22,621 nucleotides of DNA, taken from positions 1 to 22,621 of the IMG/VR virus record IMGVR_UViG_3300044731_000493. The stretch is one strand, 5' to 3'. The stretch's first letter is position 1. Each line of letters starts with the position of its first letter. The DNA comes from a virus. This document shows, piece after piece, positions 14,292 to 22,109 of this stretch. A program made the translations under genes and the position numbers. The notes beneath the pieces are model-generated. The model was not told the DNA's origin. It was given only the letters and a program-made list of their open reading frames with translations, and did not search any database.

Positions 14292-17150
14292 ATGGAAATC
14301 AATAACGATATTTCAGCAAATCCAGAACTTCAATTTGCTCAGACCGATCTACAAGTCGCTGAGAAGACTATTGCTGCACTGAAGAACGGAAGAAATATTC
14401 GTGGTAAATTTGTATCCAAAAAAGATTTACCTGCCGCAAAAAAAGCAGCAAACAAAGCACTCGATTCTGCATTAACTCGTATAGCAAAGATAGAGCAGAA
14501 AACGGTAATAGCCTCGGCAAAGTCTAAGGCTAAAGCAGAAGCAGAAGCAAAAAAATTGCAAAGGGCTGCTGAACAGCAAACCGCTAAAGCACAAAAAGAA
14601 CAAGCGGCGGCGACAGCAAAATCTCAAAGAATTGCTGAACAGCAAATCGCTAAAGCACAAAAAGAACAAGCGGCTGCGGCAGCACGATCACAGAAACAAC
14701 AAGACCGAGACGCTGCACGATTAGCAGGAATGGTAAGCACATCATCAACTGCTACTGCCACAATGGATCCTCCGAAATCTGTAGAAGAAACAGAAAAAAA
14801 TATATCCAACAAGATTGGTCTGCTTGAATCATTAAAGGCACAACGACAGGCTCAAGGATACAAGAGTGATGCACTTGAAGATTATATTATTGGCACAAGT
14901 GAGCAACAGGGAGTTCGTTCTACTGTTGAAGACTATATTCGAGAAAATAGAGATAAATTCAACCAAGATGATCCTGCTGGTGCTGCTGCATATGAGTTAA
15001 TGGAAGAAACTGTAGCATTGTCGGAAGCCTCATTGGATGCTTCCCACGAAGAGGCAAAGAGTATCTACGCTGAACTCAATTTCATTCGAGAACTTGCAAA
15101 AAAGACAGAGGGAGATCAGGGTGAAATTGCCAAAAAGTTGCAGGAGATTATTGCTCCTGTAGAAGCCCAACTAAAGAAAAAGTCATCATTCAAAGCATTT
15201 TTGACGGAAAAGGCTTCGGACTTCAAGAAAACCATTCCCGAAAGAATTGCATCAAAGATTCCTGTTGTTGGAGGAATACTCGGAGATTTCCTTCAACAGA
15301 AGCGCATATCACGGGAAAAGATGGAACGCTATACGGGTGGATTGCAGAAACAAATTTCTAGAAAAGGAAAAAGAGGCGAAGGTCTTGACATAGGTCCACA
15401 AAAAAGACAAGGATTCTCTGATCTAGGAGGAACTCCTGCCGCTAATATTCCTGGTATGTTGGCAGGAACGGAATCACCACAATCATCACCAGCATCTCCC
15501 CAAACAGGAACTCCGTCCACTCTTGGCGAACTACTCAAAGAAGTTTCTCAAATACGAAAACTGTTGCAAAGCAAATTTGCATTAGAAAGTGATACAAGCG
15601 ATACAGTAGAACTCCAAAAGAGAGAATCGGAACTAGAAGGACTTGGTGCAGAAAAGCCTATCAAGGGAGAAGCCAAAAAAGGCGGAGGAATGCTGTCCTC
15701 TCTTAGAAATATGCTCGGTATGGGTGGTGGTGAAGGAATTCTATCCCGTATTGCAAGCGGTGCAGGATCCGTTGGTACTGCCCTGTTGGGTGCGCCAAGT
15801 TTGGCAATGAGGGGGTTGCGTGGTGCTGGCGGATTGGCAATGAGGGGGTTGCGTGGTGCTGGCGGATTGGCAATGAAGGGATTGCGTGGTGCTGGCGGAT
15901 TGATTTCTAAATTTGGAGGAGCCAAATCCCTAGAGTTATTTAAAACAACATCACTGTATAAAGATACTGCCTCAATAGGAAAATCGGTATCAGGTGTTGC
16001 CAAGGGAGCAATGAATCTAGGCAAGAGTGCTCTTGGTGGAGTAGCGAATCTAGGCAAGAGTGCTATTGGTGGAGTAAGTGAAGCAGCATCAGGTGTTGCC
16101 AAGGGAGCAATGAATCTAGGCAAGAGTGCTCTTGGTGGAGTAGCGAATCTAGGCAAGAGTGCTATTGGTGGAGTAACGAATATAGGCAAGAGTGCTGTTA
16201 GTGGTATTGCAAATAGTAGTGTTGCTAAGGGAGCAATGAATATAGGCAAGAGTGCTGTTAGTGGAGTAGCAAATCTAGGTAAGAGTGTTCTTGGTGGAGC
16301 AAGTCAAGCAGCATCAGGCGTTGCTAGTACTGGTGGTGGATTCTTTAGCAACCTTGCAGCAAAAGCAGGATCAGCACTAAGCAGCATGAATCCAGTGAAA
16401 GGATTAAGTTCCTTTATTGGAAAAAATGCAGGAAAGGTTGCGAAGAGCATTGTTAGTTTTCCTGGTCTTGGTGCCGTTATATCAACCGTAATGGGGGCTG
16501 TGGATATTGCATCTATTAAGAGTGATCCCGAACTATCAGTAGATGAAAAGAAAGAAAAAATAGGTCGATCTATTGTTGGAACTCTTGGACAAGCACTCGG
16601 AACTATTGGTGGTGGTGCACTAGGAACACTCATACCCGTTCCAGGAATTGGAACCTTAGTAGGAACTCTTGGTGGAGGATGGGTTGGTGGAAAATTAGCA
16701 GAAATGCTTGCAGATCAAATTGGCGGCAAGGGTATCTACGACATGGTGGCTTCCATTCCTGGTGTTGGTTCTCTGATTGAAGTAGGTGGAACCGAAGATC
16801 AAAAAACAGGCAAAGAAGCAGAAAACGCAATTACTGCTGCTGCAAGTGCAACGGGGGCAGCGGCAGCAGGAGAAGGTGGTGCATCAAGCAGTACTACAGT
16901 GGAAGGAAAGGTTACGAATCCTGCTACCGCAAACACAACTGTGGGTAGAATGGTTGCTCAAGCCACAGCAGAACAGAACGGATTAAATGAGGCTCGTAAT
17001 ATGCCCACGGCTACAGGTGGCAACACAAACAACACTGCAAATGTGCAGAACAAGATTAGCAACACCACAAACAATTTCAATGATGATATTCGAATTCGTA
17101 ACAACGAACCAACCATCAAGCAGATGCAAGCATACTCTATAATGCCATAA
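14292..17150 (+). CDS. Tail tape-measure-like protein (gp29 position)
   Basis: 952 aa, start behind GAGGGAG. Residues ~20-145 are an Ala/Lys/Gln-rich coiled coil with two copies of an E-Q-Q-x-A-K-A-Q-K-E-Q-A unit. The middle (about 155-340) is helical. Residues ~504-536 hold three 11-residue Gly-Leu-Arg repeats, and ~560-680 hold repeated G-A-M-N-L-G-K-S-A-L-G-G units. A glycine-zipper hydrophobic segment spans ~758-812 (G-T-L-G-Q-A-L-G-T-I-G-G-G, PVPGIGTLVGTLGGGWVGG). The Asn-rich end closes with Q-M-Q-A-Y-S. Length, coiled coil, membrane-like zipper and place right after tail-chaperone genes support a tape measure. T4 gp29 is 590 aa. Sequence match to gp29 is not visible by eye, so the symbol is withheld. 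Confidence 0.75.
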   Translation: MEINNDISANPELQFAQTDLQVAEKTIAALKNGRNIRGKFVSKKDLPAAKKAANKALDSALTRIAKIEQKTVIASAKSKAKAEAEAKKLQRAAEQQTAKAQKEQAAATAKSQRIAEQQIAKAQKEQAAAAARSQKQQDRDAARLAGMVSTSSTATATMDPPKSVEETEKNISNKIGLLESLKAQRQAQGYKSDALEDYIIGTSEQQGVRSTVEDYIRENRDKFNQDDPAGAAAYELMEETVALSEASLDASHEEAKSIYAELNFIRELAKKTEGDQGEIAKKLQEIIAPVEAQLKKKSSFKAFLTEKASDFKKTIPERIASKIPVVGGILGDFLQQKRISREKMERYTGGLQKQISRKGKRGEGLDIGPQKRQGFSDLGGTPAANIPGMLAGTESPQSSPASPQTGTPSTLGELLKEVSQIRKLLQSKFALESDTSDTVELQKRESELEGLGAEKPIKGEAKKGGGMLSSLRNMLGMGGGEGILSRIASGAGSVGTALLGAPSLAMRGLRGAGGLAMRGLRGAGGLAMKGLRGAGGLISKFGGAKSLELFKTTSLYKDTASIGKSVSGVAKGAMNLGKSALGGVANLGKSAIGGVSEAASGVAKGAMNLGKSALGGVANLGKSAIGGVTNIGKSAVSGIANSSVAKGAMNIGKSAVSGVANLGKSVLGGASQAASGVASTGGGFFSNLAAKAGSALSSMNPVKGLSSFIGKNAGKVAKSIVSFPGLGAVISTVMGAVDIASIKSDPELSVDEKKEKIGRSIVGTLGQALGTIGGGALGTLIPVPGIGTLVGTLGGGWVGGKLAEMLADQIGGKGIYDMVASIPGVGSLIEVGGTEDQKTGKEAENAITAAASATGAAAAGEGGASSSTTVEGKVTNPATANTTVGRMVAQATAEQNGLNEARNMPTATGGNTNNTANVQNKISNTTNNFNDDIRIRNNEPTIKQMQAYSIMP
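15801..15899 (+). repeat. Three tandem 33-bp repeats in the tape-measure gene
   Basis: Copies at 15801-15833, 15834-15866 and 15867-15899 each begin TTGGCAATGA. The first two are identical and the third differs at two bases. Each encodes an 11-residue L-A-M-R-G-L-R-G-A-G-G unit, in frame, so copy number changes would shorten or lengthen the protein by 11 residues. Confidence 0.95.
15990..16176 (+). repeat. 88-bp direct repeat (period 99 bp) in the tape-measure gene
   Basis: 15990-16077 is repeated exactly at 16089-16176 with an 11-bp insert. Each copy contains two related shorter units (AATCTAGGCAAGAGTGCT), and degenerate versions continue to about 16320. The 99-bp period is 33 codons, so recombination between copies keeps the frame. 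Base identity across 88 nt implies a recent duplication. Confidence 0.95.
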
Positions 17151-17153
17151 AAC

Positions 17154-17181
17154 AAAGAGGCGCACCGAAGTGCGCCCCTTT
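17154..17181. terminator. Bidirectional terminator with UUCG loop on the gp32 side
   Basis: GGCGCAC (17159-17165) pairs with GTGCGCC (17170-17176), flanked by one mismatch and an AAAG/CTTT extension. On the minus strand the loop is C(UUCG)G, the very stable tetraloop often used in T4 hairpins, and is followed by TCTTTGTTTT. On the plus strand the loop is CGAA with a TTTATT tail. It lies between the convergent ends of the tape-measure gene and gp32 and can stop both. Confidence 0.9.
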
Positions 17182-17207
17182 ATTGCGAAACCGAAGGTCG
17201 TAAGTAT

Positions 17208-18131
17208 TTAGTCTTCGCTTGCCAACTTCTCGAAGTAAGAAAGTGCGTCTTCGGTATCGTCATCAGTGCTTTCCTTCACAGGCTTCTTTGATTGTGGTGC
17301 AGTCTTCTTTACAACAGGAGCCGCATCCTCATCATCAAACGAAGCCTTCTCGGCTCCACCCTTGTACGCATTCTCAGAGGTGGAAGCACGAATATTGTCA
17401 CCCAACACATCACGAAGACGAGTCTTCAGTTCTTCGTATGTCTTGAATGACTTTGGATCCGTAAACTCCTTGAGAGAATACTGCTTCTTCCACAACTTCT
17501 CTAGAGCAGCATCGTCTCCACCAAGCACGGCAGACGGAGCAGAAAACTCGCTGCGGTCGTAGTTGGTGTAGCCTTCAACCTGACGAATCTTCAACTTAAA
17601 GGTTGCACCATTCCAAAAATCAAAGGGATTGGTGGGCTTCTCGTCTTGGAACTGTGGATTCATTGCTTCCTGAATCTTCTCAAAGATCTTCTTGCCGTAA
17701 CGGAACAAGAACACCTTGCCCTCATTCTGAGGATTCTTTGGGTCGCTAACAACAAGAATGTTGCTGATGTACGACAACTTACGCTTACGATCACGCGCAA
17801 TCTTCTTGTCATCATCGGAACCACTTGCCCACAACTGAGAGTTCATCTCAGACACAGGATCCTTCAGACCAATGGTCGTGAGGGAATTTTCAATGTACCA
17901 ACCACCTGGTCCACGAAACCCGTGATTCCAAATACGCGCCCACGGCAAGTCTTCGCCATCGGGTGCGGGAAGAAATCTAATCTCTGCATAGCCGTTTCCT
18001 GTCTTATCGGTGTCAGCCTTCCACATACGGTCATCCTTGTAGGACTCCGACTTCTTTGCCATCTTGTCCATTTCAGAGGCAAGTGATTGGTAGTTTGAAC
18101 CCGATGCCGACTTCATATCCTTGAATCCCAT
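17208..18131 (-). CDS. gp32: Single-stranded DNA-binding protein gp32
   Basis: 307 aa (T4: 301), SD AAGGAG 6 nt before ATG. The core carries the gp32 signature VVSDPKNPQNEGKVFLFRYG (about 128-147) then K-K-I-F-E-K-I, and V-E-G-Y-T-N-Y-D-R-S-E-F (185-196). K-R-K-L-S at 116-120 sits where T4 has its K-R-K-T-S LAST motif. The C-terminus is acidic (S-T-D-D-D-T-E-D, ending A-S-E-D), as in the T4 tail that recruits replication proteins. The protein has no cysteine at all, so the T4 zinc site (one His, three Cys) is missing. It coats ssDNA during replication, recombination and repair. It lies after gp33 and has its own promoter and leader hairpin. Confidence 0.96.
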   Translation of the reverse strand: MGFKDMKSASGSNYQSLASEMDKMAKKSESYKDDRMWKADTDKTGNGYAEIRFLPAPDGEDLPWARIWNHGFRGPGGWYIENSLTTIGLKDPVSEMNSQLWASGSDDDKKIARDRKRKLSYISNILVVSDPKNPQNEGKVFLFRYGKKIFEKIQEAMNPQFQDEKPTNPFDFWNGATFKLKIRQVEGYTNYDRSEFSAPSAVLGGDDAALEKLWKKQYSLKEFTDPKSFKTYEELKTRLRDVLGDNIRASTSENAYKGGAEKASFDDEDAAPVVKKTAPQSKKPVKESTDDDTEDALSYFEKLASED

Positions 18132-18137
18132 AGTAAA

Positions 18138-18143
18138 CTCCTT
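18138..18143 (-). promoter_or_regulatory. Ribosome binding site of gp32
   Basis: AAGGAG on the minus strand, 6 nt before the ATG. It is preceded by an A/U-rich leader without obvious pairing, so it would be open for gp32 itself to bind. Confidence 0.85.
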
Positions 18144-18169
18144 GTGCGATTTGTACGATGTATTTAATG

Positions 18170-18190
18170 TGTGGTGAACAATTCACCACA
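18170..18190 (-). promoter_or_regulatory. Leader hairpin of gp32, candidate autoregulatory operator
   Basis: TGTGGTGAA and TTCACCACA form a perfect 9-bp stem around a 3-nt loop. No U tract follows, so it is not a typical terminator. If transcription starts at the sigma70-like promoter just upstream, the hairpin lies near the 5' end of the gp32 leader, followed by AU-rich sequence and the SD. T4 gp32 represses its own mRNA by binding from a structured 5' element across an unstructured A/U-rich leader, and this layout is similar. It could instead be a DNA operator. Confidence 0.65.
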
Positions 18191-18202
18191 ACTATGTAGC
18201 CA

Positions 18203-18230
18203 ATAGTACCACATAATCGCGCCGAGTCAA
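18203..18230 (-). promoter_or_regulatory. Sigma70-like promoter of gp32
   Basis: On the minus strand TTGACT (5 of 6 to the -35 consensus) is separated by 16 nt from TACTAT (4 of 6 to the -10). The start would be near 18196, giving a leader of about 65 nt. The -35 lies just before the end of gp33. A weaker late-like ATTAAATA at 18160-18167 could add late expression. Confidence 0.6.
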
Positions 18231-18232
18231 GG

Positions 18233-18475
18233 TTAAACAGGTAGTTTTGATTTTTTAGGAAGCAGGTTTAGTTCCTGTCCTTCAGCCTTTATTTTTTCAA
18301 TAATTGGCTTGCTCAGGAACTTGGCTCCCACCTGTGGCTCAATGCCGTACCGTTCACATACCGCAATCACTGCGTCAATATATGAAACTTCATAGTTTTT
18401 GACATGATTTTCTACTTCACGGGGAAAACGGATATTGTTGATGTCCATGACGGGTTTACTTTCGGAAATATACAT
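18233..18475 (-). CDS. gp33: Late transcription coactivator gp33
   Basis: 80 aa, shorter than T4 gp33 (112 aa) but the usual size in aquatic T4-like phages. The pattern YIDAVIAVCERYGIEPQ, then K-F-L-S-K-P-I-I-E-K-I-K-A-E-G and the C-terminal LNLLPKKSKLPV is characteristic of this family. In T4 gp33 binds the RNA polymerase beta flap and links it to the sliding clamp at late promoters together with gp55. It precedes gp32 on the same strand, a common arrangement. The start at 18475 has no good SD (AAGAG ~12 nt upstream). ATG 18448 is an alternative that also lacks one. ACTAAATA at 18489-18496 is a weak late-like box. Confidence 0.88.
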   Translation of the reverse strand: MYISESKPVMDINNIRFPREVENHVKNYEVSYIDAVIAVCERYGIEPQVGAKFLSKPIIEKIKAEGQELNLLPKKSKLPV

Positions 18476-18535
18476 AGGGGGGTACTCTTATTTAGTCCTT
18501 GACTTGATCACGACACTGCAAAAGCGGAGAAGCAA

Positions 18536-20734
18536 ATGGCAGCGACTAGCGACAACTACGAAATTGTTACTGATGGTATTAGTTATACCATAGCCAGCGA
18601 TTATGTCAATACCGCACATCATCAGATTGTAAAGATTGCCTACGGTCTAAACGACACAATAATATATGCAAGTGAGTCCGCGCCCCTTCCAGTGGGTCTT
18701 TCTGGCTCATGGGCAAACTATGATTTTCTTCCTCCATCTGGAATTACTAGTCTTGCCACAACTATTGTAGGCATCACAGGAACATCTCTTACCGTTGTTG
18801 GTGTATCAGGAGGAGTGGCTGTAGGCATTACAGTTGGAACACTGAATGTTGCTGGTGTATCAGGAGGAGTGGCTGTAGGCATCACGGTTGGAACACTGAA
18901 TGTTGCTGGTGTATCAGGAGGAGTGGCTGTAGGCATTACAGTTGGAACACTGAATGTTGCGGGTAGCAGTTTCAGTATTAGAAATCTATACGGTGGAGAA
19001 ACTCTTGGAAGTACCGCTGGAATAGACTATGTGGGTATCCAAGGCATTGCAAGCGGATACCCCATTGGTATTACTTTAAATACCCCACTTCCTGTAACTG
19101 TATCGTCTTTCGCTAGTCTGTCCTTATCGAATCTTGGAATATTCGGAGTAACAGGTGCAACGGCTGTGTATGTTCAGGCTTCATCTCCACTTCCAGTGGG
19201 TATTTGTGGCTCATGGGCAAACTATGAATTTCTTGCTCCATCTGGATTTTATAGTCTTGCCACAACTATTGTAGGCATCACAGGAACATCTCTTACCGTT
19301 GTTGGCGTATCAGGAGGAGTGGCTGTAGGCATCACGGTTGGAACGCTCAATGTTGCTGGTAGTAGTTTCAGTATTAGAAATCTATACGGTGGAGCCACTC
19401 TCGGCAGTACCGCTGGAATAGACTTTGTAGGAATTCAAGGCATTGCAAGCGGATACCCCATTGGTATTACCGTAAGTGCTCCTCTTCCTGTAACAGTATC
19501 GTCCTTCTCTAATCTTGGAATATTCGGAGTAACAGGCGCAACGGCTGTGTATGTTCAGGCTTCCAACTTTAGTATTCGCGGTATTACCGCAGCCACAGAT
19601 AACATCACAGTATACGGTGGAGGAACTGCTTCCACCGTTTCAACAGGACTATTTGGATTCACGGGAACAGGTGTTGATCCCATCTATGCAGAATCCAATG
19701 CTCTTAATGTAAACATCAAGACTTCTGCTGGCATCACGGTGTCTGCTGCTGATCTTGATATTCGTAATCTAGACTACACCATAGACACCGTTACTATTGT
19801 TGGTCAGGGAGCAGCAGACAGCCTGTCTCTATCTACTGTTCCAACATACATGAATGCCGCAGTAAGCCCAACAGGAACACTAACACGAGTTAGTGGTACT
19901 ACGGGTGCAGGTTGGTGTGGTGCCGCAGTGAATATGTACCTTGTTAACTCAGGGTTCTCTTTTAATGCCTACGCTACATTCAGCACAGGCATTGGCATTT
20001 CACAAGAAGCATTCAATCCTGTTCCCGTAGCGGGATCAAGTGCAGCAGTGGTTGGTCTGTGGGTTGCAGGAGACACACTCAACGGACCAGTAATCGTCAA
20101 AGGATATTCGGGTGGATTTATGCCAATCGAATTGGCAAATCTTGATACTCCAACATCCACAGTGAATGCCACTATTGCTCAAGTAAAAACCAACACAGAC
20201 TTCTTGGTTGCTGCAAAGAAGGCTCTCTACGATCCAACTGTAAGCGTTGGTGCTTTTGACTATACCGATTCGCTCTCGATTTATTCACTGGTCAAGAATG
20301 CTGTCAACACACAGTTGCAGACTCTTGCAAATACTGTATCAAGTGGTTCGGTTAGTGTGGCAATTGATTCTAACGCAACACAGCCGTTGTTCATGGCTCG
20401 TACAGATGTTGTGGGATATGTGGCAAAGAACCTAACCGACTACAACTCTAACGCAGGATTTACCTGTGCAAGTGGTGTTCGTATCAAGGTTTCGCGTATT
20501 GCCACAGGAGCCAACTCATCACAAAATGAATTTATGTGTGTTGGTTCCGTAACAGACGCATCAACATACGGATTTACTGCTGGAACATATTCTTATGTAA
20601 TGTATCACGGAGATGAACTATTCCTTGAAGTAGACAACATTAACATGATTAATGTATTTTACCCACCGTATTCGGTTGGATTTGCACCGCACAACACGGG
20701 AACAGGAATCACCTTCTCGTTCTACGCTTCGTAA
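18536..20734 (+). CDS. Repeat-rich virion structural / tail-fibre-like protein
   Basis: 732 aa, start behind GGAGAAG. The N-terminus (NYEIVTDGISYTIASDYVN, then H-H-Q-I-V-K-I-A-Y-G) resembles that of structural proteins in aquatic T4-like phages. Residues ~50-345 contain a large internal duplication. Three 18-residue units (G-V-S-G-G-V-A-V-G-I-T-V-G-T-L-N-V-A) stand in the first copy and one in the second. Each is followed by S-F-S-I-R-N-L-Y-G-G, D-Y-V-G-I-Q-G-I-A-S-G-Y-P and G-I-F-G-V-T-G-A-T-A. The Gly/Val/Thr periodicity suggests a beta-solenoid shaft. The C-terminal domain (~590-732) is non-repetitive. No enzyme motif is visible. A surface fibre or decoration role is inference. Confidence 0.75.
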   Translation: MAATSDNYEIVTDGISYTIASDYVNTAHHQIVKIAYGLNDTIIYASESAPLPVGLSGSWANYDFLPPSGITSLATTIVGITGTSLTVVGVSGGVAVGITVGTLNVAGVSGGVAVGITVGTLNVAGVSGGVAVGITVGTLNVAGSSFSIRNLYGGETLGSTAGIDYVGIQGIASGYPIGITLNTPLPVTVSSFASLSLSNLGIFGVTGATAVYVQASSPLPVGICGSWANYEFLAPSGFYSLATTIVGITGTSLTVVGVSGGVAVGITVGTLNVAGSSFSIRNLYGGATLGSTAGIDFVGIQGIASGYPIGITVSAPLPVTVSSFSNLGIFGVTGATAVYVQASNFSIRGITAATDNITVYGGGTASTVSTGLFGFTGTGVDPIYAESNALNVNIKTSAGITVSAADLDIRNLDYTIDTVTIVGQGAADSLSLSTVPTYMNAAVSPTGTLTRVSGTTGAGWCGAAVNMYLVNSGFSFNAYATFSTGIGISQEAFNPVPVAGSSAAVVGLWVAGDTLNGPVIVKGYSGGFMPIELANLDTPTSTVNATIAQVKTNTDFLVAAKKALYDPTVSVGAFDYTDSLSIYSLVKNAVNTQLQTLANTVSSGSVSVAIDSNATQPLFMARTDVVGYVAKNLTDYNSNAGFTCASGVRIKVSRIATGANSSQNEFMCVGSVTDASTYGFTAGTYSYVMYHGDELFLEVDNINMINVFYPPYSVGFAPHNTGTGITFSFYAS
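18683..19562 (+). repeat. Large imperfect duplication within the fibre-like gene
   Basis: The block starting at 18683 (CTTCCAGTGGG..., about 504 bp) is repeated from 19187 to about 19562. The second copy lacks two of the three 54-bp units and a 12-bp piece in the S-S-F region. Both differences are multiples of three. The order of landmarks is the same: P-L-P-V-G, SGSWANY, I-V-G-I-T-G-T-S-L-T-V-V, the 18-mer, Y-G-G, G-I-Q-G-I-A-S-G-Y-P, then N-L-G-I-F-G-V-T-G. Confidence 0.9.
18800..18961 (+). repeat. Three tandem 54-bp repeats in the fibre-like gene
   Basis: Copies at 18800, 18854 and 18908 each begin GGTGTATCAGGAGGAGTGGC and differ by only a few bases. A fourth copy occurs alone at about 19304. 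Each encodes 18 residues in frame. Confidence 0.95.
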
Positions 20735-20744
20735 TAGGAGCACT

Positions 20745-22109
20745 ATGATTAACTCTAGTTATCGCAATAATTACTCTAATTCACAGACCGTGAGAGCAAC
20801 GGTATATGGAGCAGACGGAAACAGCGATACCTATATTACGAATCTTTCAGCAGAAGTAAAGATAAAAGCATTTGATTCGTTCAGTTCCAAGTTTATTGAA
20901 CTGAGTGATGTGCAGCAACCAACAAAAATAATTTCTGGATACTACACAGGTGGGGACAGCGGCAACTTACTGTATCGTTCTAGAAATATGTTGAAGGTTG
21001 GTGGAACGAAAACACAAGAATTCAGAACAGTGCTACTGCTGAATCCACGCCAATATTTTTCTGCTGCTGTGAGTACTATAGAAGGCTACACCGCAGGTAG
21101 TCCGTACACAATTGGCAATGCTACTCTCACGCTGACACGATCCGCAGGAACCACAGGAGGGCTTCTAGAAGCCGTTCTGCTGCCTTTAGATACCACCATA
21201 GACTCGTCTGTGTCTTGGTACAAACCATCAGAAGCCGCCACAACAGGATGGACTACCGAAGGCGGTGACGCAGAACCAACGGCATCCGAAATAATACCAA
21301 TCGGTTCATGGAGTGGCTCAACCGTGGAATTCGATCTTACCCCATTCTTAAATATTTGGGATTCCAGAGGATCTTCTCTGTTGGCAGTGCTGATTCGAGG
21401 AGAAGAAAACTCCTCAAGTATCACTGAATTTTATTCATGGGAAAGCGAGAACACACCTATTGGTGGTGGTACTCTACAGAACTGTAAGTTTCTTGCTGGC
21501 GGAGACACAAACTCAATACAGACTGAAGGCATTCGTGTATTGGTTTCGGTTGGTTCCGCAACCACAGTATCTCTTGCAGACGATAGTGCGGCTGCTGTAC
21601 AGCAGTGGAATTCCTTTGGTGCTGCCACAAGCGTAGGCACAACATTCTCGTTCTTCTCTCCTGATACCGAACAGGGAGTTGTATTGGGAACAGTACCCTG
21701 CACACTAACTGGTCGTACTAGTACAGACACAGGGTCACCGCTTGTAGTTACAGGTATTTCTCTTGGTGCAATTACCGAATACTACACCACAGCAGAATTC
21801 AGCAGCACTTCAATTATTCCTACAGGAACAAATATTCTAGAGATTACATCACCAAACACGCAAACAAAGACTGCTGTTGCAGCACTGTTTGCGGGTGAAA
21901 CCCTACTAGTTAAGTACCGAGCAGGAACTGCTGCATCTAATGCCCATTCATTCACCGTGAAGTTTACATCCGATGAAACTCTGAAGCAGAATCGGGTTCG
22001 TATATATCTTAACGAAACAACTGTTTCGGAAAATAGAATTGGTCTGAACACCGACATTCTATCGGTGATGAACAGACCAATCTTGACTGCTGATTTGTTA
22101 TTGGTTTAA
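20745..22109 (+). CDS. Virion structural protein with DNRLRE/CBM-like domain
   Basis: 454 aa from ATG 20745, which has AGGAG a few bases upstream. A longer in-frame start at 20652 would overlap the previous gene. Residues ~105-235 follow the DNRLRE beta-sandwich pattern: A-T-L-T-L-T-R, then W-Y-K-P-S, T-T-G-W-T-T-E-G-G-D, I-G-S-W-S-G-S-T-V-E-F-D-L-T-P-F-L-N-I-W and F-Y-S-W-E-S. The rest is Thr/Ser-rich beta structure, and the C-terminus (V-R-I-Y-L-N-E-T, P-I-L-T-A-D-L-L-L-V) is strand-like. It follows the repeat-rich fibre gene by 10 nt and is probably co-expressed. DNRLRE domains are found on carbohydrate-binding extracellular and virion proteins. Domain call is by pattern, role inferred. 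Confidence 0.75.
   Translation: MINSSYRNNYSNSQTVRATVYGADGNSDTYITNLSAEVKIKAFDSFSSKFIELSDVQQPTKIISGYYTGGDSGNLLYRSRNMLKVGGTKTQEFRTVLLLNPRQYFSAAVSTIEGYTAGSPYTIGNATLTLTRSAGTTGGLLEAVLLPLDTTIDSSVSWYKPSEAATTGWTTEGGDAEPTASEIIPIGSWSGSTVEFDLTPFLNIWDSRGSSLLAVLIRGEENSSSITEFYSWESENTPIGGGTLQNCKFLAGGDTNSIQTEGIRVLVSVGSATTVSLADDSAAAVQQWNSFGAATSVGTTFSFFSPDTEQGVVLGTVPCTLTGRTSTDTGSPLVVTGISLGAITEYYTTAEFSSTSIIPTGTNILEITSPNTQTKTAVAALFAGETLLVKYRAGTAASNAHSFTVKFTSDETLKQNRVRIYLNETTVSENRIGLNTDILSVMNRPILTADLLLV

Noticed and set aside
15548-16249. Long minus-strand open frame opposite the tape-measure repeats (Pro/Leu/Ala-rich)
   Set aside because: It is the antisense of the Gly-rich repeat region. There is no SD, its composition mirrors the repeat codons, and the plus-strand gene fully explains the sequence.
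18170-18190. Hairpin read as a terminator of gp33
   Set aside because: No U tract follows on the minus strand, and gp32 with its leader lies directly downstream.
18800-18961. 54-bp repeats considered as a CRISPR array
   Set aside because: The repeats are head-to-tail without spacers, lie in frame in a coding region and encode an 18-residue unit.
20652-20744. Upstream start for the 454-aa gene
   Set aside because: It lies in the end of the fibre-like gene in another frame and gives a low-complexity basic peptide. ATG 20745 has AGGAG.
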